A stretch of DNA of 64,000 bases from Tsukamurella ocularis (GTDB lineage Bacteria > Actinomycetota > Actinomycetes > Mycobacteriales > Mycobacteriaceae), in the NCBI RefSeq assembly GCF_024807615.1, contig NZ_JANUCJ010000004.1, positions 433,681 through 497,680 on the forward strand, written 5' to 3'. Positions 17,323 through 26,385 of this stretch are shown one piece after another (position 1 is the stretch's first letter; the number at the start of each line of letters is the position of its first letter). The notes below the pieces were generated by a model. It ran no database searches, had not been told where the DNA came from, and saw only the letters and a program-made list of their open reading frames with translations. Position numbers and translations under genes: made by a program.

Positions 17323-18263
17323 CAGAAGTACCCCTCCTTCTTGCGGTCCTCCATGGCGGCCTCGGAGACGCGATCGTCGCCACGGGTGGCGCCGCGTTCG
17401 GTGAGCCGCGACGCAGCGACCTCGGCCATGATCTGCTCGTTGTTCGACGCGGTCGACTCGATCGCGCCGGTGGTGGAGCCGTCGCCCACGGTGCGGTACC
17501 GCACCGACAGAGTCTGCACGTCCTCGCCCTCGCGGGGTCCGCCCCACACGCCGGAGGTCATCAGCATCCCGTCGCGCGAGTAGACCTCGCGCTCGTGGGC
17601 GTAGTAGATCGACGCCAGCTCGATGTCCTCGCGGGCGATGTAGCGCCAGATGTCGAGCTCCGTGAAATTGCTGATCGGGAACACGCGCACGTGCTCGCCC
17701 GGCGCGTGCCGGCCGTTGTACAGGTTCCACAGCTCCGGGCGCTGCCGCTTCGGGTCCCACTGGCCGAAGGCGTTGCGCAGCGAGAAGATCCGCTCCTTCG
17801 CGCGGGCCCGCTCCTCGTCGCGGCGGCCGCCGCCGAAGACCGCGTCGAACCGGTTCTCGGAGATCGCGTCCAGCAGCGGCACCGTCTGCAGCGGGTTGCG
17901 GATGCCGTCGGCCCGCTCCTCGAGCCGGCCGTCGGCCAGGTAGTCCTCGACCTTGGCCACGTGCAGGCGCAGGTTGTACTTCTCGACCATCCGGTCGCGG
18001 AAGTCCAGCACCTCCGGCAGGTTGTGGCCGGTGTCCACGTGCAGCAGCGCGAAGGGCAGCGGCGCCGGCCAGAAGGCCTTGACCGCGAGGTGCAGCAGCA
18101 CCGTCGAGTCCTTGCCGCCCGAGAACAGGATGACGGGCCGCTCGAACTCGCCCGCGACCTCGCGGAAGATGTGGATGGCCTCGGACTCCAGCGCGTCGAG
18201 CGTGCTGAACTCCGTGGGGTCGCCAGTGGACACGATGGGCTCCGTGGGCTCTGTGATCGTCAT
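17322..18263 (-). CDS. cysD: ATP sulfurylase catalytic subunit CysD
   Basis: A 313-aa adenylyltransferase of the PP-loop superfamily. The PP-loop SGGKDST is about residues 48-54, with LLHVDTGHNLPEVLDFRD, FGGGRRDEERARAKERIFS and WNLYNGRH following. It makes APS from sulfate and ATP with CysN. The ATG at 18263 forms ATGA with the cysH stop, which fixes the start. An upstream in-frame ATG (18281) would intrude further into cysH. It is the third gene of the sir-cysH-cysD-cysN operon. Confidence 0.93.
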   Translation of the reverse strand: MTITEPTEPIVSTGDPTEFSTLDALESEAIHIFREVAGEFERPVILFSGGKDSTVLLHLAVKAFWPAPLPFALLHVDTGHNLPEVLDFRDRMVEKYNLRLHVAKVEDYLADGRLEERADGIRNPLQTVPLLDAISENRFDAVFGGGRRDEERARAKERIFSLRNAFGQWDPKRQRPELWNLYNGRHAPGEHVRVFPISNFTELDIWRYIAREDIELASIYYAHEREVYSRDGMLMTSGVWGGPREGEDVQTLSVRYRTVGDGSTTGAIESTASNNEQIMAEVAASRLTERGATRGDDRVSEAAMEDRKKEGYF

Positions 18264-19006
18264 GAGGCGTGCAGTCCGCATTCTGTCTTGGTCGAACCGG
18301 CCCAACGGCCGCTTCGAGGATCGGAACCCGGGGCGGGCTTGTTGGTGCAGGGCTGGCAGCCGATCGAGGGGTAGCCCTCGTCGACCAGCGGGTTCACCAG
18401 GATGCCGTTCTCCTCGATGAACTGCTGCATCTGCTCGTCGGACCAGTCGACGATGGGGTTCACCTTCAGCAGACCGAAGCCCTCGTCGAAGGAGATGAAC
18501 GGGGCGTTCGCGCGGGTGGGCGACTCGACCCGCCGGATGCCGGTGACCCACGCGCGGAATCCCTTGAGCGATTCGCGCAGCGGCACCACCTTGCGCAGGT
18601 TGCAGCACTGCGCCGGATCGGTCGCGAAGAGGTCCTTGCCGACGGTGGCGTCCTGCTCACCGACGCTCTGCGCGGGCGTCACGTTGAGCAGCTCCACCTC
18701 GTAGATGGCCTCGACCGCATCGCGCATGCCGATCGTCTCGGGGAAGTGGTAGCCGGTGTCGAGGAACAGCACCTTCGGCCGGTCCTGCACCTGCTTGGCG
18801 AGGTGCACCAGCACCCCGTCCTGCATGTTCGACGCGACGATGAAGTCCTCGCCGAAGGTGTCCAGCGTCCACCGCAGCAGCGTCAGGGGGTCCGCGCCCT
18901 CCAGCTCCTTCGACGCGCGCTCCGCGAGGGCGCGGAGTTCGTCCGCGTCGCGTCCGATCAGGGGGTTCGACGGTGACTGTGTCGCCGAGTCCGCTCGTGC
19001 GGTCAT
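18260..19006 (-). CDS. cysH: APS reductase (4Fe-4S CysH)
   Basis: A 248-aa thioredoxin-dependent reductase. Fe-S ligands are in QCCNLRK (about residue 134) and CQPC (about 217), with the catalytic Cys in the C-terminal ECGLH. The CC/CxxC set marks the APS-using assimilatory type, as opposed to the PAPS-only type. SNMQDGVLVHL and FLDTGYHFPET form the PP-loop-like substrate site. The product is sulfite, passed to Sir. The start forms ATGA with the sir stop. Confidence 0.93.
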   Translation of the reverse strand: MTARADSATQSPSNPLIGRDADELRALAERASKELEGADPLTLLRWTLDTFGEDFIVASNMQDGVLVHLAKQVQDRPKVLFLDTGYHFPETIGMRDAVEAIYEVELLNVTPAQSVGEQDATVGKDLFATDPAQCCNLRKVVPLRESLKGFRAWVTGIRRVESPTRANAPFISFDEGFGLLKVNPIVDWSDEQMQQFIEENGILVNPLVDEGYPSIGCQPCTNKPAPGSDPRSGRWAGSTKTECGLHAS

Positions 19007-20727
19007 CGCAGGTCCTCCTCCGCGGCGCGGAGCGTCCACTGCGCGAAGCGCTCGTCGCCCTCGCGCTGCGACACGAAGTTCCGCACCACTCGCTCGATGT
19101 AGTCCCCGAGGTCCGTCGACAGCACCTTGTGCTGGCGCAGCTTGCGGCCGAACCCGCTGTCGAGCCCGAGGCTTCCACCAAGGTGAACCTGGAAGCCCTC
19201 GACTTGATTCCCCTCGTGGTCGTCCACGAGCTGGCCCTTGAAGCCGATGTCGGCGATCTGGGAGCGGCCGCACGAGTTGGGGCAGCCGTTGATGTTCACC
19301 GTGATCGGCACGTCCAGCTGGGCGTTGATGTCGGCGAGCCGCTGCTCCAGGTCGGGGACCAGCACCTGCGAGCGCTTGCGGGTCTCCACGAAGGAGAGCT
19401 TGCAGAACTCGATGCCGCTGCAGGCGATGAGGTTGCGGCGCCAGATCGACGGGCGGCCCTGCAGGCCCAGCGGCGCCAGCTCGTCGATCAGGGAGTCGAC
19501 CTGATCGTCGGGCACGTCGAGAACGATGAGCTTCTGGTACGGCGTGAACGAGGCGCGGTCCGAGCCCACGCGCTCCATGGCGTCGGCGACCCCGCTCAGG
19601 ACCGTGCCGGAGACGCGGCCCGCGATGGGGGAGAAGCCGACGGCGTTGAGGCCGTTGCGCAGCTTCTGCACGCCGATGTGGTCGATGGGGCGCTCCGGCT
19701 GCTCGGGCGCGGGACCGTCGATCAGCTTGCGGCCGAGGTACTCGTCCTCGAGCACCTGGCGGAACTTCTCGATGCCCCAGTCCTTGATGAGGAACTTCAG
19801 CCGGGCCTTGCTGCGGAGGCGGCGGTAGCCGTAGTCGCGGAAGATCGAGACCACGCCCTCCCACACGTCGGGCACCTCGTCGAGCGGGATCCACGCGCCC
19901 ACGCGCTGCGCGAGCATCGGGTTCGTCGACAGGCCGCCGCCGACCCAGAGGTCGAGGCCCGGGCCGTGCTCGGGGTGCTCGACGCCGACGAAGGCCACGT
20001 CGTTGATCTCGTGGACCACGTCCTGCTGGCCCGAGATGGCGGTCTTGAACTTGCGCGGCAGGTTCGAGTACTTCGGGTCGCCGATGTAGCGGCGCACGAT
20101 CTCGTCGATCGCGGGCGACGGATCCAGGATCTCGCCGAAGGACTCGCCGGCCAGCGGGGAGCCCAGCACCACGCGGGGGCAGTCGCCGCAGGCCTCGGTC
20201 GTCTTGAGGCCGACGGCCTCGAGGCGCTTCCAGATCTCCGGGACGTTCTCGATCTCGATCCAGTGGAACTGCACGTTCTCGCGGTCCGAGAGGTCGGCGG
20301 TGTCGCGGCCGAACTCGGTGGAGAGCTCGCCGAGGGTGCGCATCTGCGTCGCGTCGAGCTTCCCGCCGTCGCAGCGCACCCGCATCATGAAGTACGGCGC
20401 CTCCAGCAGGTCGATGTTCTCGTCGCCCGTGAACGTGCCGTCGTAGCCCTGCTCGCGCTGCGTGTACAGGCCCCACCAGCGCATGCGGCCGCGGAGGTCG
20501 GCCTTGTCGATCGAGTCGAAGCCCTGCTCCGAGTAGATGTTCTCGATCCGGGCGCGCACGTTGAGCGGGTTGTCGTCGCGCTTGGTCTGCTCGTTGGGAT
20601 TGAGCGGCGTGCGGTACCCCAGCTTCCACTGGCCCTCCGACTTGCGCTTGACGGGGCGCGTGCGCGCCGGCCGCGTGGGGGCGGCGTCAGCGGCGGAGGG
20701 GACAGGGGCGTCGGCGATCGACGTCAT
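19003..20727 (-). CDS. sir: ferredoxin-dependent sulfite reductase
   Basis: A 574-aa siroheme/4Fe-4S enzyme of the NirA/SirA type. The cluster-siroheme cysteines lie in CSGIEFCKLSF (about residue 436) and NGCPNSCGR (about 480). Two ferredoxin-like halves repeat around the siroheme. It reduces sulfite to sulfide with ferredoxin. The genes downstream (cysH, cysD, cysN) and the Cys leader upstream favour sulfite over nitrite. It is the first gene of the operon. Confidence 0.93.
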   Translation of the reverse strand: MTSIADAPVPSAADAAPTRPARTRPVKRKSEGQWKLGYRTPLNPNEQTKRDDNPLNVRARIENIYSEQGFDSIDKADLRGRMRWWGLYTQREQGYDGTFTGDENIDLLEAPYFMMRVRCDGGKLDATQMRTLGELSTEFGRDTADLSDRENVQFHWIEIENVPEIWKRLEAVGLKTTEACGDCPRVVLGSPLAGESFGEILDPSPAIDEIVRRYIGDPKYSNLPRKFKTAISGQQDVVHEINDVAFVGVEHPEHGPGLDLWVGGGLSTNPMLAQRVGAWIPLDEVPDVWEGVVSIFRDYGYRRLRSKARLKFLIKDWGIEKFRQVLEDEYLGRKLIDGPAPEQPERPIDHIGVQKLRNGLNAVGFSPIAGRVSGTVLSGVADAMERVGSDRASFTPYQKLIVLDVPDDQVDSLIDELAPLGLQGRPSIWRRNLIACSGIEFCKLSFVETRKRSQVLVPDLEQRLADINAQLDVPITVNINGCPNSCGRSQIADIGFKGQLVDDHEGNQVEGFQVHLGGSLGLDSGFGRKLRQHKVLSTDLGDYIERVVRNFVSQREGDERFAQWTLRAAEEDLR

Positions 20728-20806
20728 GGAGACTCCTGGGATTCATGGGGTGGTGCGCCGGGCTGGTGGCGCTTCCGGGAATCGACGCGGGCAGAGGCGT
20801 CGCGAA

Positions 20807-20887
20807 TCAGGCCCGACAGCCGCTGCTGCAGACCCGCAGGTAATCGATGTGCCGGCGCGACGCCAGCAGCTCACCCTGTCCATCCAT
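20807..20887 (-). CDS. 26-aa cysteine-containing leader peptide upstream of sir
   Basis: An ORF from ATG 20887 to TGA 20807 ends ...ASRRHIDYLRVCSSGCRA. The RRHID-x-LRV core followed by Cys/Ser codons is the signature I know from actinobacterial leader peptides in front of sulfur genes. In M. smegmatis, leaderless Cys-codon uORFs are reported to attenuate such operons in response to cysteine. It lies 80 bases before sir. CACAAT seven bases upstream of the ATG could be its -10. Cys codons are at positions 20 and 24. Confidence 0.75.
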   Translation of the reverse strand: MDGQGELLASRRHIDYLRVCSSGCRA

Positions 20888-20894
20888 CGAGATC

Positions 20895-20900
20895 ATTGTG
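20895..20900 (-). promoter_or_regulatory. -10 candidate for the sir leader transcript
   Basis: On the minus strand CACAAT lies seven bases before the leader ATG. It is a weak match to TANNNT, but the spacing fits a leaderless mRNA. Confidence 0.35.
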
Positions 20901-20973
20901 CCACCGGCTGGGCGGAAAAGCGGAATCGGGTTCCGCTCACCGGTGCACGAAACTCCGTGGTCGGCGCACCTGC

Positions 20974-20979
20974 CAGACT
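20974..20979 (+). promoter_or_regulatory. -10 candidate for leaderless hemW
   Basis: CAGACT lies six bases before the GTG of hemW at 20986. The first base departs from TANNNT, but the spacing is that of the other leaderless genes here. Confidence 0.35.
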
Positions 20980-20985
20980 GGACCC

Positions 20986-22158
20986 GTGCCCGCGCCCTCG
21001 ACCCCTGAGCTCAGCCGGCTCGACGGTGCCGCGACGCCGTTCGGGCTGTACCTGCACGTTCCGTTCTGTGCGACGCGCTGCGGCTACTGCGACTTCAACA
21101 CCTACACGGCCGGCGAGCTGGGTTCCTCGGCCTCTCCGAAGGCGTGGGCCGAGGCGATCGACGGGGAGCTGGCGCTGGCGCGCCGCGCGCTCGGCGACGC
21201 CGAAGTGTCGACGGTCTTCGTGGGCGGCGGCACCCCGTCGCTCCTGGGTGGCGACGGCCTCGCGTCCCTGCTCGACACGGCCCGCCGGCACTTCACCTTC
21301 GCCGAGGACGCGGAGGTGACCACGGAGTCGAACCCCGAGTCGACCTCGCCGGAGTTCTTCGCGCAGCTGCGGGAGGCGGGCTTCACCCGGGTCTCGCTCG
21401 GCATGCAGTCGGCGGCCGCGCACGTGCTGCGCGTCCTGGACCGCACCCACACGCCCGGGCGGGCAGTGGCCGCGGCGAAGGAGGCCCGCGCCGCGGGCTT
21501 CGACCACGTCAACCTCGACCTGATCTACGGCACGCCGGGGGAGTCCGACGACGACCTGCGGGCCTCGCTCGACGCGGTGCTCGACGCGGGCGTCGACCAC
21601 GTCTCCGCGTACGCACTCATCGTCGAGGACGGCACCGCGCTGGCCCGCCGGATCCGGCGCGGCGAACTGCCCGACACCGACGGCGACGTGCTCGCCCACC
21701 GCTACGAGATGCTCGACCGAGCCCTGCGGGACGCGGGCTTCGATTGGTACGAGGTGTCGAACTGGGCCCGCTCGGACGCGGGGCGCTGCCGGCACAACGA
21801 GCTCTACTGGGAGGGCGCGGACTGGTGGGGCGCCGGGCCCGGCGCGCACGGGCACGTGGCCGGAACCCGGGTGTGGAACGTCAAGCACCCCGCCCGCTAC
21901 GCCGAGGCCGTCGCGGGCGGCGCGCTGCCGATCGCCGGCCACGAGGTGCTCACCGACGAGGACCGGCACGTCGAAGACGTGATGCTGCGCGTGCGCATGC
22001 GGTCCGGCATCCCCCTCGCCGTGCTGCGGCCCGACGAGGCCGCCCGGGCCGACGCGGAGGTCGTCGTCGGGAACCTCCGCCGCGAGGCCGACGCGTACGT
22101 GCTGACCGACGCCGGGCGGCTGCTGGCCGACGGGGTGGTGCGCCGGATCCTCGACTGA
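20986..22158 (+). CDS. hemW: heme chaperone HemW (radical SAM)
   Basis: A 390-aa radical SAM protein. The cluster motif CATRCGYCDF (CxxxCxxC, from about residue 28) lies within LYLHVPFC. VGGGTPSLL, NPESTSP and LGMQSAAAHVLRVLDR are family blocks, and the C-terminal HemN domain is present. It was formerly annotated as an oxygen-independent coproporphyrinogen oxidase, but this HemW form transfers heme. The start is GTG, placed by family length and the -10 hexamer. Confidence 0.9.
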   Translation: MPAPSTPELSRLDGAATPFGLYLHVPFCATRCGYCDFNTYTAGELGSSASPKAWAEAIDGELALARRALGDAEVSTVFVGGGTPSLLGGDGLASLLDTARRHFTFAEDAEVTTESNPESTSPEFFAQLREAGFTRVSLGMQSAAAHVLRVLDRTHTPGRAVAAAKEARAAGFDHVNLDLIYGTPGESDDDLRASLDAVLDAGVDHVSAYALIVEDGTALARRIRRGELPDTDGDVLAHRYEMLDRALRDAGFDWYEVSNWARSDAGRCRHNELYWEGADWWGAGPGAHGHVAGTRVWNVKHPARYAEAVAGGALPIAGHEVLTDEDRHVEDVMLRVRMRSGIPLAVLRPDEAARADAEVVVGNLRREADAYVLTDAGRLLADGVVRRILD

Positions 22159-22172
22159 GCGGCGCGAGCCGG

Positions 22173-22919
22173 TCAGGACAGCGCGAAGACCACCGTCACC
22201 GTCACAGTGAGCGACTGCTCGCCGGACTCGATCGGCACGGGTGCGGCGGCGACGCCCGGAGCCGAGTCGGGGGCCGAGAACTGCCGGGTCGTTGTGGGCC
22301 GGGCGGACGCGCCCTCGGTGACCGTGCGGACCTCGCCGAGCTTGCCGCCCGAGAGCTTCGCGTACTGCTCGGCGCGGGACTTGGCCTCGGCGAAGGCCTT
22401 GTCGCGGGCCGTGGCCTTAAGGGCGGCGTCGTTCTCGATGTCGAAGCCGACGGAGCTGATCCGGGTCGCGTCGCCGCCGGCGGTCGCGAGGTCGCCGAGC
22501 AGCTTCGACGCGGTCTCGAGCTTGCGGACCTTCACCGTGAGCGACTGCGTCGCCTCGTAGGAGGTGATCTGCCGGTCGGTGCCGTAGCGGGGATTGACCC
22601 GCACGTTCGCGGTGGCTACGTCCTTCTTGTCGACACCGTTCGCGCCGGCGGCGTCGATCACCTTCTGCGCGCTCGCCGAGGCGTCGTTGAGCGCGGTGGT
22701 CACGTCGCCCGCCTGGTGCTGCACGGCCAGTTCCACGGTGAGGACGTCCGGCTTGCCGGAGGCGTCGCCGGTGCCGACGGCGGTGATCTCGCGCGGGGAG
22801 TCGTTGGTGGTGCCGGGCGACCCGCACGCCGTCACTGATCCGACGGTGAGTGCGACCGCGACCGCAGCCGCCCCCGCGATGCGCGCGCGTCGTGCCACAG
22901 TGGATTTCGTCTTCGCCAT
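22173..22919 (-). CDS. SIMPL-domain (DUF541) lipoprotein
   Basis: 248 aa. The N-terminus is a lipoprotein signal with the lipobox VTAC (about residues 29-32). The mature part is one SIMPL/DUF541 domain: an ITAVGTGDASGKPD opening, LTVKVRKLETASKLLGDLA, KAFAEAKSRAEQYAKLSGGKLG and PVPIESGEQSLTVTVTV at the end. The role is envelope-associated and unknown. The adjacent upstream gene on the same strand is a cytosolic paralogue, suggesting a duplication. Confidence 0.85.
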   Translation of the reverse strand: MAKTKSTVARRARIAGAAAVAVALTVGSVTACGSPGTTNDSPREITAVGTGDASGKPDVLTVELAVQHQAGDVTTALNDASASAQKVIDAAGANGVDKKDVATANVRVNPRYGTDRQITSYEATQSLTVKVRKLETASKLLGDLATAGGDATRISSVGFDIENDAALKATARDKAFAEAKSRAEQYAKLSGGKLGEVRTVTEGASARPTTTRQFSAPDSAPGVAAAPVPIESGEQSLTVTVTVVFALS

Positions 22920-22986
22920 GGTCCCCACGGTGCCAGGGCGCGACCGTGGCCGCAGCGGATCGCCGGTTACGGCAACGAACGGACGG

Positions 22987-23619
22987 TTAGACCAACTCCC
23001 ATTCGACGGTGACCCGTGCCGTGACGTGGCGCTCGCCGGCCTCCATCGCCGGACCCGCCGGGGCCGCGGCGACGGACTTGGCCGCGAAGTGCACCTCCGC
23101 CCGCGGGCCTGCCGGCGACGGATCGTCGGCGATGGAGAGCACGGCGCCGAGGGCGTCACCGGACAGCGCTGCGTACTGCTCGGCCTGCGCCTTCGCGTCG
23201 GCGAACGCGGCCTCTCGCGCGGCGGAGGCGGGGGCGGCGCCGTCGGACAGGGCGAAGGTGACGGACTGGATCCGGGCCGCGTCGCCCGCGGCGGAGGCGG
23301 CGGCCTGTAGCACCGCGGCGGCGTCGGCGACGCCGCGGATGGTCACGGTGAGCGACTCGCTGGCGGCGTAGCCCTCCAGCCGGCGGTCCTCCCAGGGGCC
23401 CGTCTCGACGGGCTGGAGGCCCACGTTCGACGTGGCGACGTCGCCTTCGGCCAAGCCGGCCCCGCGGATCGCGGCGACCACCGCGCGCGCCGCCTCGCCG
23501 GCCCCGGAGAACGCACCCGCGACGTCGGCCGCGCGGAACTCCACGCCGATCTGGGCTATCACGACGTCGGGCACCGCGGTGGCGATACCGGACCCGGTCA
23601 GGCGGATGGTGCGCGACAT
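22987..23619 (-). CDS. SIMPL-domain (DUF541) protein without signal
   Basis: A 210-aa SIMPL-domain protein with the same block order as its downstream neighbour ([65 protein letters not shown]) but no signal peptide. GAGGACTCCCC precedes the ATG. It was probably duplicated from, or into, the lipoprotein gene next to it. Function unknown. Confidence 0.85.
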   Translation of the reverse strand: MSRTIRLTGSGIATAVPDVVIAQIGVEFRAADVAGAFSGAGEAARAVVAAIRGAGLAEGDVATSNVGLQPVETGPWEDRRLEGYAASESLTVTIRGVADAAAVLQAAASAAGDAARIQSVTFALSDGAAPASAAREAAFADAKAQAEQYAALSGDALGAVLSIADDPSPAGPRAEVHFAAKSVAAAPAGPAMEAGERHVTARVTVEWELV

Positions 23620-23630
23620 GGGGAGTCCTC

Positions 23631-23984
23631 TCAGTCCTGGCGGGCGTGCTTGCCGTGCCTCCCCGAGGATGCAGGACGCGGCGGCGTTCCGGGTGGGAGT
23701 GCGTACACGCGGCAGTGCAGCACCTCGCGGCCGCGCAGCGCGGACCGCACGGCGCGGTGCAGCCCGTCCTCGAGGTAGAGGTCGCCGTTCCACTCGACCG
23801 CGTGAGGGAAGAGGTCGCCGTAGAAGGTGGAGTCCTCGGAGAGCAGGCGGTCCAGCGCCAGCACAGTCGTGGTGGTGACGATCGCGCTCAACCGCACCTG
23901 CTGCGGTGGGATCTGCGACCAGTCGCGGGCGGTGAGGCCGTGATCGGGGTACGGCTTCCCGTCGAGTACGCCCTTGAAGATCAC
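23631..23984 (-). CDS. conserved hypothetical, ParB/Srx-like DG.HR motif
   Basis: A 117-aa protein, GTG start. It contains [26 protein letters not shown], which resembles the DG-x-HR loop of ParB/sulfiredoxin-fold proteins. A homologue sits beside hrcA in mycobacteria (Rv2375, from memory). It is 11 bases upstream of the SIMPL gene on the same strand and divergent from hrcA. The fold assignment is my inference from one motif. Confidence 0.6.
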   Translation of the reverse strand: MIFKGVLDGKPYPDHGLTARDWSQIPPQQVRLSAIVTTTTVLALDRLLSEDSTFYGDLFPHAVEWNGDLYLEDGLHRAVRSALRGREVLHCRVYALPPGTPPRPASSGRHGKHARQD

Positions 23985-24044
23985 GGCTCGACTCTAGCCC
24001 GCGTAAGCTGGACATTCGAAGTTCACACTCGAAAGGACGGCGCG

Positions 24045-25079
24045 ATGTCGACGACGGAGGACCGGCGCTTCGAGGTGCTCCGGGCGATCGTGGCCGACTA
24101 CGTCGAGACGCAGGAGCCGGTCGGCTCGAAGGCGCTCGTGGATCGGCACCAGCTCGGTGTCTCCAGCGCGACGGTCCGCAACGACATGGCGGTCCTCGAG
24201 GCGGAGGGCTACATCACCCAGCAGCACACCAGCTCGGGGCGTATCCCCACCGAGAAGGGCTACCGGCAGTTCGTCGACCGGATCGCGCAGATCAAGCCGC
24301 TGTCGTCCGCCGAGCGGCGCGCCATCCTTCAGTTCCTGGAGACCGGCGTCGACCTCGACGACGTGCTGCAGCGCTCCGTGCGGCTGCTGGCCCAGCTCAC
24401 CCGGCAGGTCGCGGTCATCCAGTACCCGGTGCTCAGCTCCGCGCGGGTGCGTCACCTCGAGGTCGTCGCGCTCGCTCCCACGCGCTTGCTGCTCGTGGTG
24501 ATCCTCGACTCCGGCCGCGTCGAGCAGCGGCTCGTCGAGCTGGGCGGCCCCGCCTCCGACGAGGAGCTCTCCCGGCTGCGCGAGCTGTTCGGCGCGGCCG
24601 TGCACGGCAAGCTGATCCCCGACGCCTCGATGGGCGTCGCGGACCTGGCGCCGCTCGCGCCGCGGGACCTGCGCGACGCGGTGATCCGGGTGTCGACGGT
24701 GTTGGTGGAGACCCTGGTCGAGCGCGCCGACGACCGGCTGGTGCTGGGCGGAACGGCGAACCTCACCAGGAACGCATCGGACTTCGACGCCGTCTCCGGC
24801 TCCCTGCGCAGCGTGCTCGAGACGCTGGAGGAGCAGGTGGTGGTCCTCAAGCTGCTCACCGCGCGGCAGCAGCCGGGTATGGTCTCGGTGGCGATCGGCT
24901 CGGAGACGCAGGACGAGAACCTGCGCGGCGCGTCCGTCGTCTCCACCGGGTACGGCGCGCCCGGCGCGGTCTTCGGCGGGCTCGGCGTGCTGGGTCCCAC
25001 CCGCATGGACTACCCGGGCACGATCGCCTCCGTCGCCGCGGTCGCGCGGTACGTCGGCGAGGTGCTCGGGGAGCGCTGA
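24045..25079 (+). CDS. hrcA: heat-shock repressor HrcA
   Basis: A 344-aa repressor. The N-terminal winged helix has [36 protein letters not shown] (about residues 41-76), the HrcA signature. The GAF-like and C-terminal domains have [21 protein letters not shown]. It binds CIRCE elements in front of chaperonin genes and needs GroEL for activity. I see no CIRCE near it here. A -10-like TAAGCT lies at 24004-24009 and AGGACG before the ATG. It is followed by dnaJ. Confidence 0.92.
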   Translation: MSTTEDRRFEVLRAIVADYVETQEPVGSKALVDRHQLGVSSATVRNDMAVLEAEGYITQQHTSSGRIPTEKGYRQFVDRIAQIKPLSSAERRAILQFLETGVDLDDVLQRSVRLLAQLTRQVAVIQYPVLSSARVRHLEVVALAPTRLLLVVILDSGRVEQRLVELGGPASDEELSRLRELFGAAVHGKLIPDASMGVADLAPLAPRDLRDAVIRVSTVLVETLVERADDRLVLGGTANLTRNASDFDAVSGSLRSVLETLEEQVVVLKLLTARQQPGMVSVAIGSETQDENLRGASVVSTGYGAPGAVFGGLGVLGPTRMDYPGTIASVAAVARYVGEVLGER

Positions 25080-25215
25080 TGCCCGTCCGCGCATGATTCG
25101 CGGCCGGGTGACCTGCGCGAATGGTCCGATCAGGCGGTGTGGTGGAATCATGGGTTGAGCGCGGTCCGATCAGGTCCGCTGACTGTCGCCGATTTCGTTA
25201 GAGGGTTTCGCAGAC

Positions 25216-26379
25216 GTGGCACGTGATTACTACCGCATCCTCGGGGTCGATTCGAAGGCCTCCGACCAGGAGATCAAGCGCGCGTACCGCAAGCTCGCCC
25301 GCGAGCTGCACCCCGACGTGAACCCCGACGACGCGGCGCAGGAGAAGTTCCGCGACGTCTCCGACGCCTACGAGGTGCTCAGCGACCCCGAGAAGCGGCG
25401 CATCGTGGACATGGGCGGCGACCCGCTGGACAGCTCGCCGGGCAGTGGAGGCTTCGGTGGCGGCGGCTTCAACGGCTTCGGCGGGGGCGGCCTGGGCGAC
25501 GTCTTCGAGGCCTTCTTCGGCGGCGGCATGGGCGGCGGGCGCGGCCCGCGTGGCCGGGTCCGCGAGGGCAACGACGCGCTGATCCGCATGGAGCTGGACC
25601 TCGACGAGTGCGCGAACGGCGTGAGCCGCGAGCTGACCGTCGACACTGCGATCCTCTGCGACAAGTGCCAGGGGGCCGGCACCGAGGGCGACAGCAAGCC
25701 GTCGACGTGCCCCACCTGCCACGGTGCGGGCGAGGTCCAGTCCGTGCAGCGGTCCTTCCTCGGGCAGGTCATGACCTCGCGCCCGTGCCCCACCTGTTCG
25801 GGTGCCGGCGAGGTCATCGAGAACCCCTGTAGCAAGTGCAGCGGCGACGGCCGTGTGCGCACCCGCCGCAACCTCACGGTGAAGATCCCCGCCGGCGTCG
25901 GCGACGGCATGCGCGTGCGCCTCGCGGGGCAGGGAGAGGTCGGCCCCGGCGGCGGCCCCGCCGGCGACCTGTACGTGGAGGTCACCGAGACCGAGCACGA
26001 GTACCTCACCCGCGACGGCAGCACACTGCACGTCACCGCGCGGGTGCCGATGTTCGACGCGGCGCTGGGCGCCGAGGTCACGGTGCCCACCGTCATTGAC
26101 GGCGAGCTCACCGTGGACGTGCCCGCGGGCACCCAGACGGGCGACACCACGGTGCTGCGCGGCCACGGCATGCCCCAGGTCAACTCGCAGGTGCGCGGCA
26201 ACCTCGTCGTCCACTTCGACGTGGCGATCCCGGCGCGGCTGGACAAGAAGCAGACCGAGAAGCTGCGCGAGCTCAAGGCGCTCTTCCCGGGCGAGGGCCC
26301 GCACGCCGCTCGGCGCGGCGGCCAGGACCAGGGCGGCGGCATCTTCTCCCGCCTGCGTGACACCTTCGCCGGACGGTAG
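25216..26379 (+). CDS. dnaJ: chaperone DnaJ (DnaJ2 type)
   Basis: 387 aa. The J-domain (residues 1-70) has the HPD motif in [10 protein letters not shown], followed by a Gly/Phe-rich linker. Four CxxCxGxG zinc repeats ([32 protein letters not shown], about residues 150-215) and the C-terminal client-binding domains complete a type I DnaJ. It stimulates DnaK. Placement after hrcA matches the second dnaJ of mycobacteria. The start is GTG, and the 136-base gap from hrcA holds nothing obvious. Confidence 0.93.
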   Translation: MARDYYRILGVDSKASDQEIKRAYRKLARELHPDVNPDDAAQEKFRDVSDAYEVLSDPEKRRIVDMGGDPLDSSPGSGGFGGGGFNGFGGGGLGDVFEAFFGGGMGGGRGPRGRVREGNDALIRMELDLDECANGVSRELTVDTAILCDKCQGAGTEGDSKPSTCPTCHGAGEVQSVQRSFLGQVMTSRPCPTCSGAGEVIENPCSKCSGDGRVRTRRNLTVKIPAGVGDGMRVRLAGQGEVGPGGGPAGDLYVEVTETEHEYLTRDGSTLHVTARVPMFDAALGAEVTVPTVIDGELTVDVPAGTQTGDTTVLRGHGMPQVNSQVRGNLVVHFDVAIPARLDKKQTEKLRELKALFPGEGPHAARRGGQDQGGGIFSRLRDTFAGR

Positions 26380-26385
26380 CTGCAG

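Noticed and set aside
24001..24045. CIRCE element before hrcA
   Set aside because: TTCGA...TCGAA is present but does not match TTAGCACTC-N9-GAGTGCTAA, so no CIRCE is claimed.
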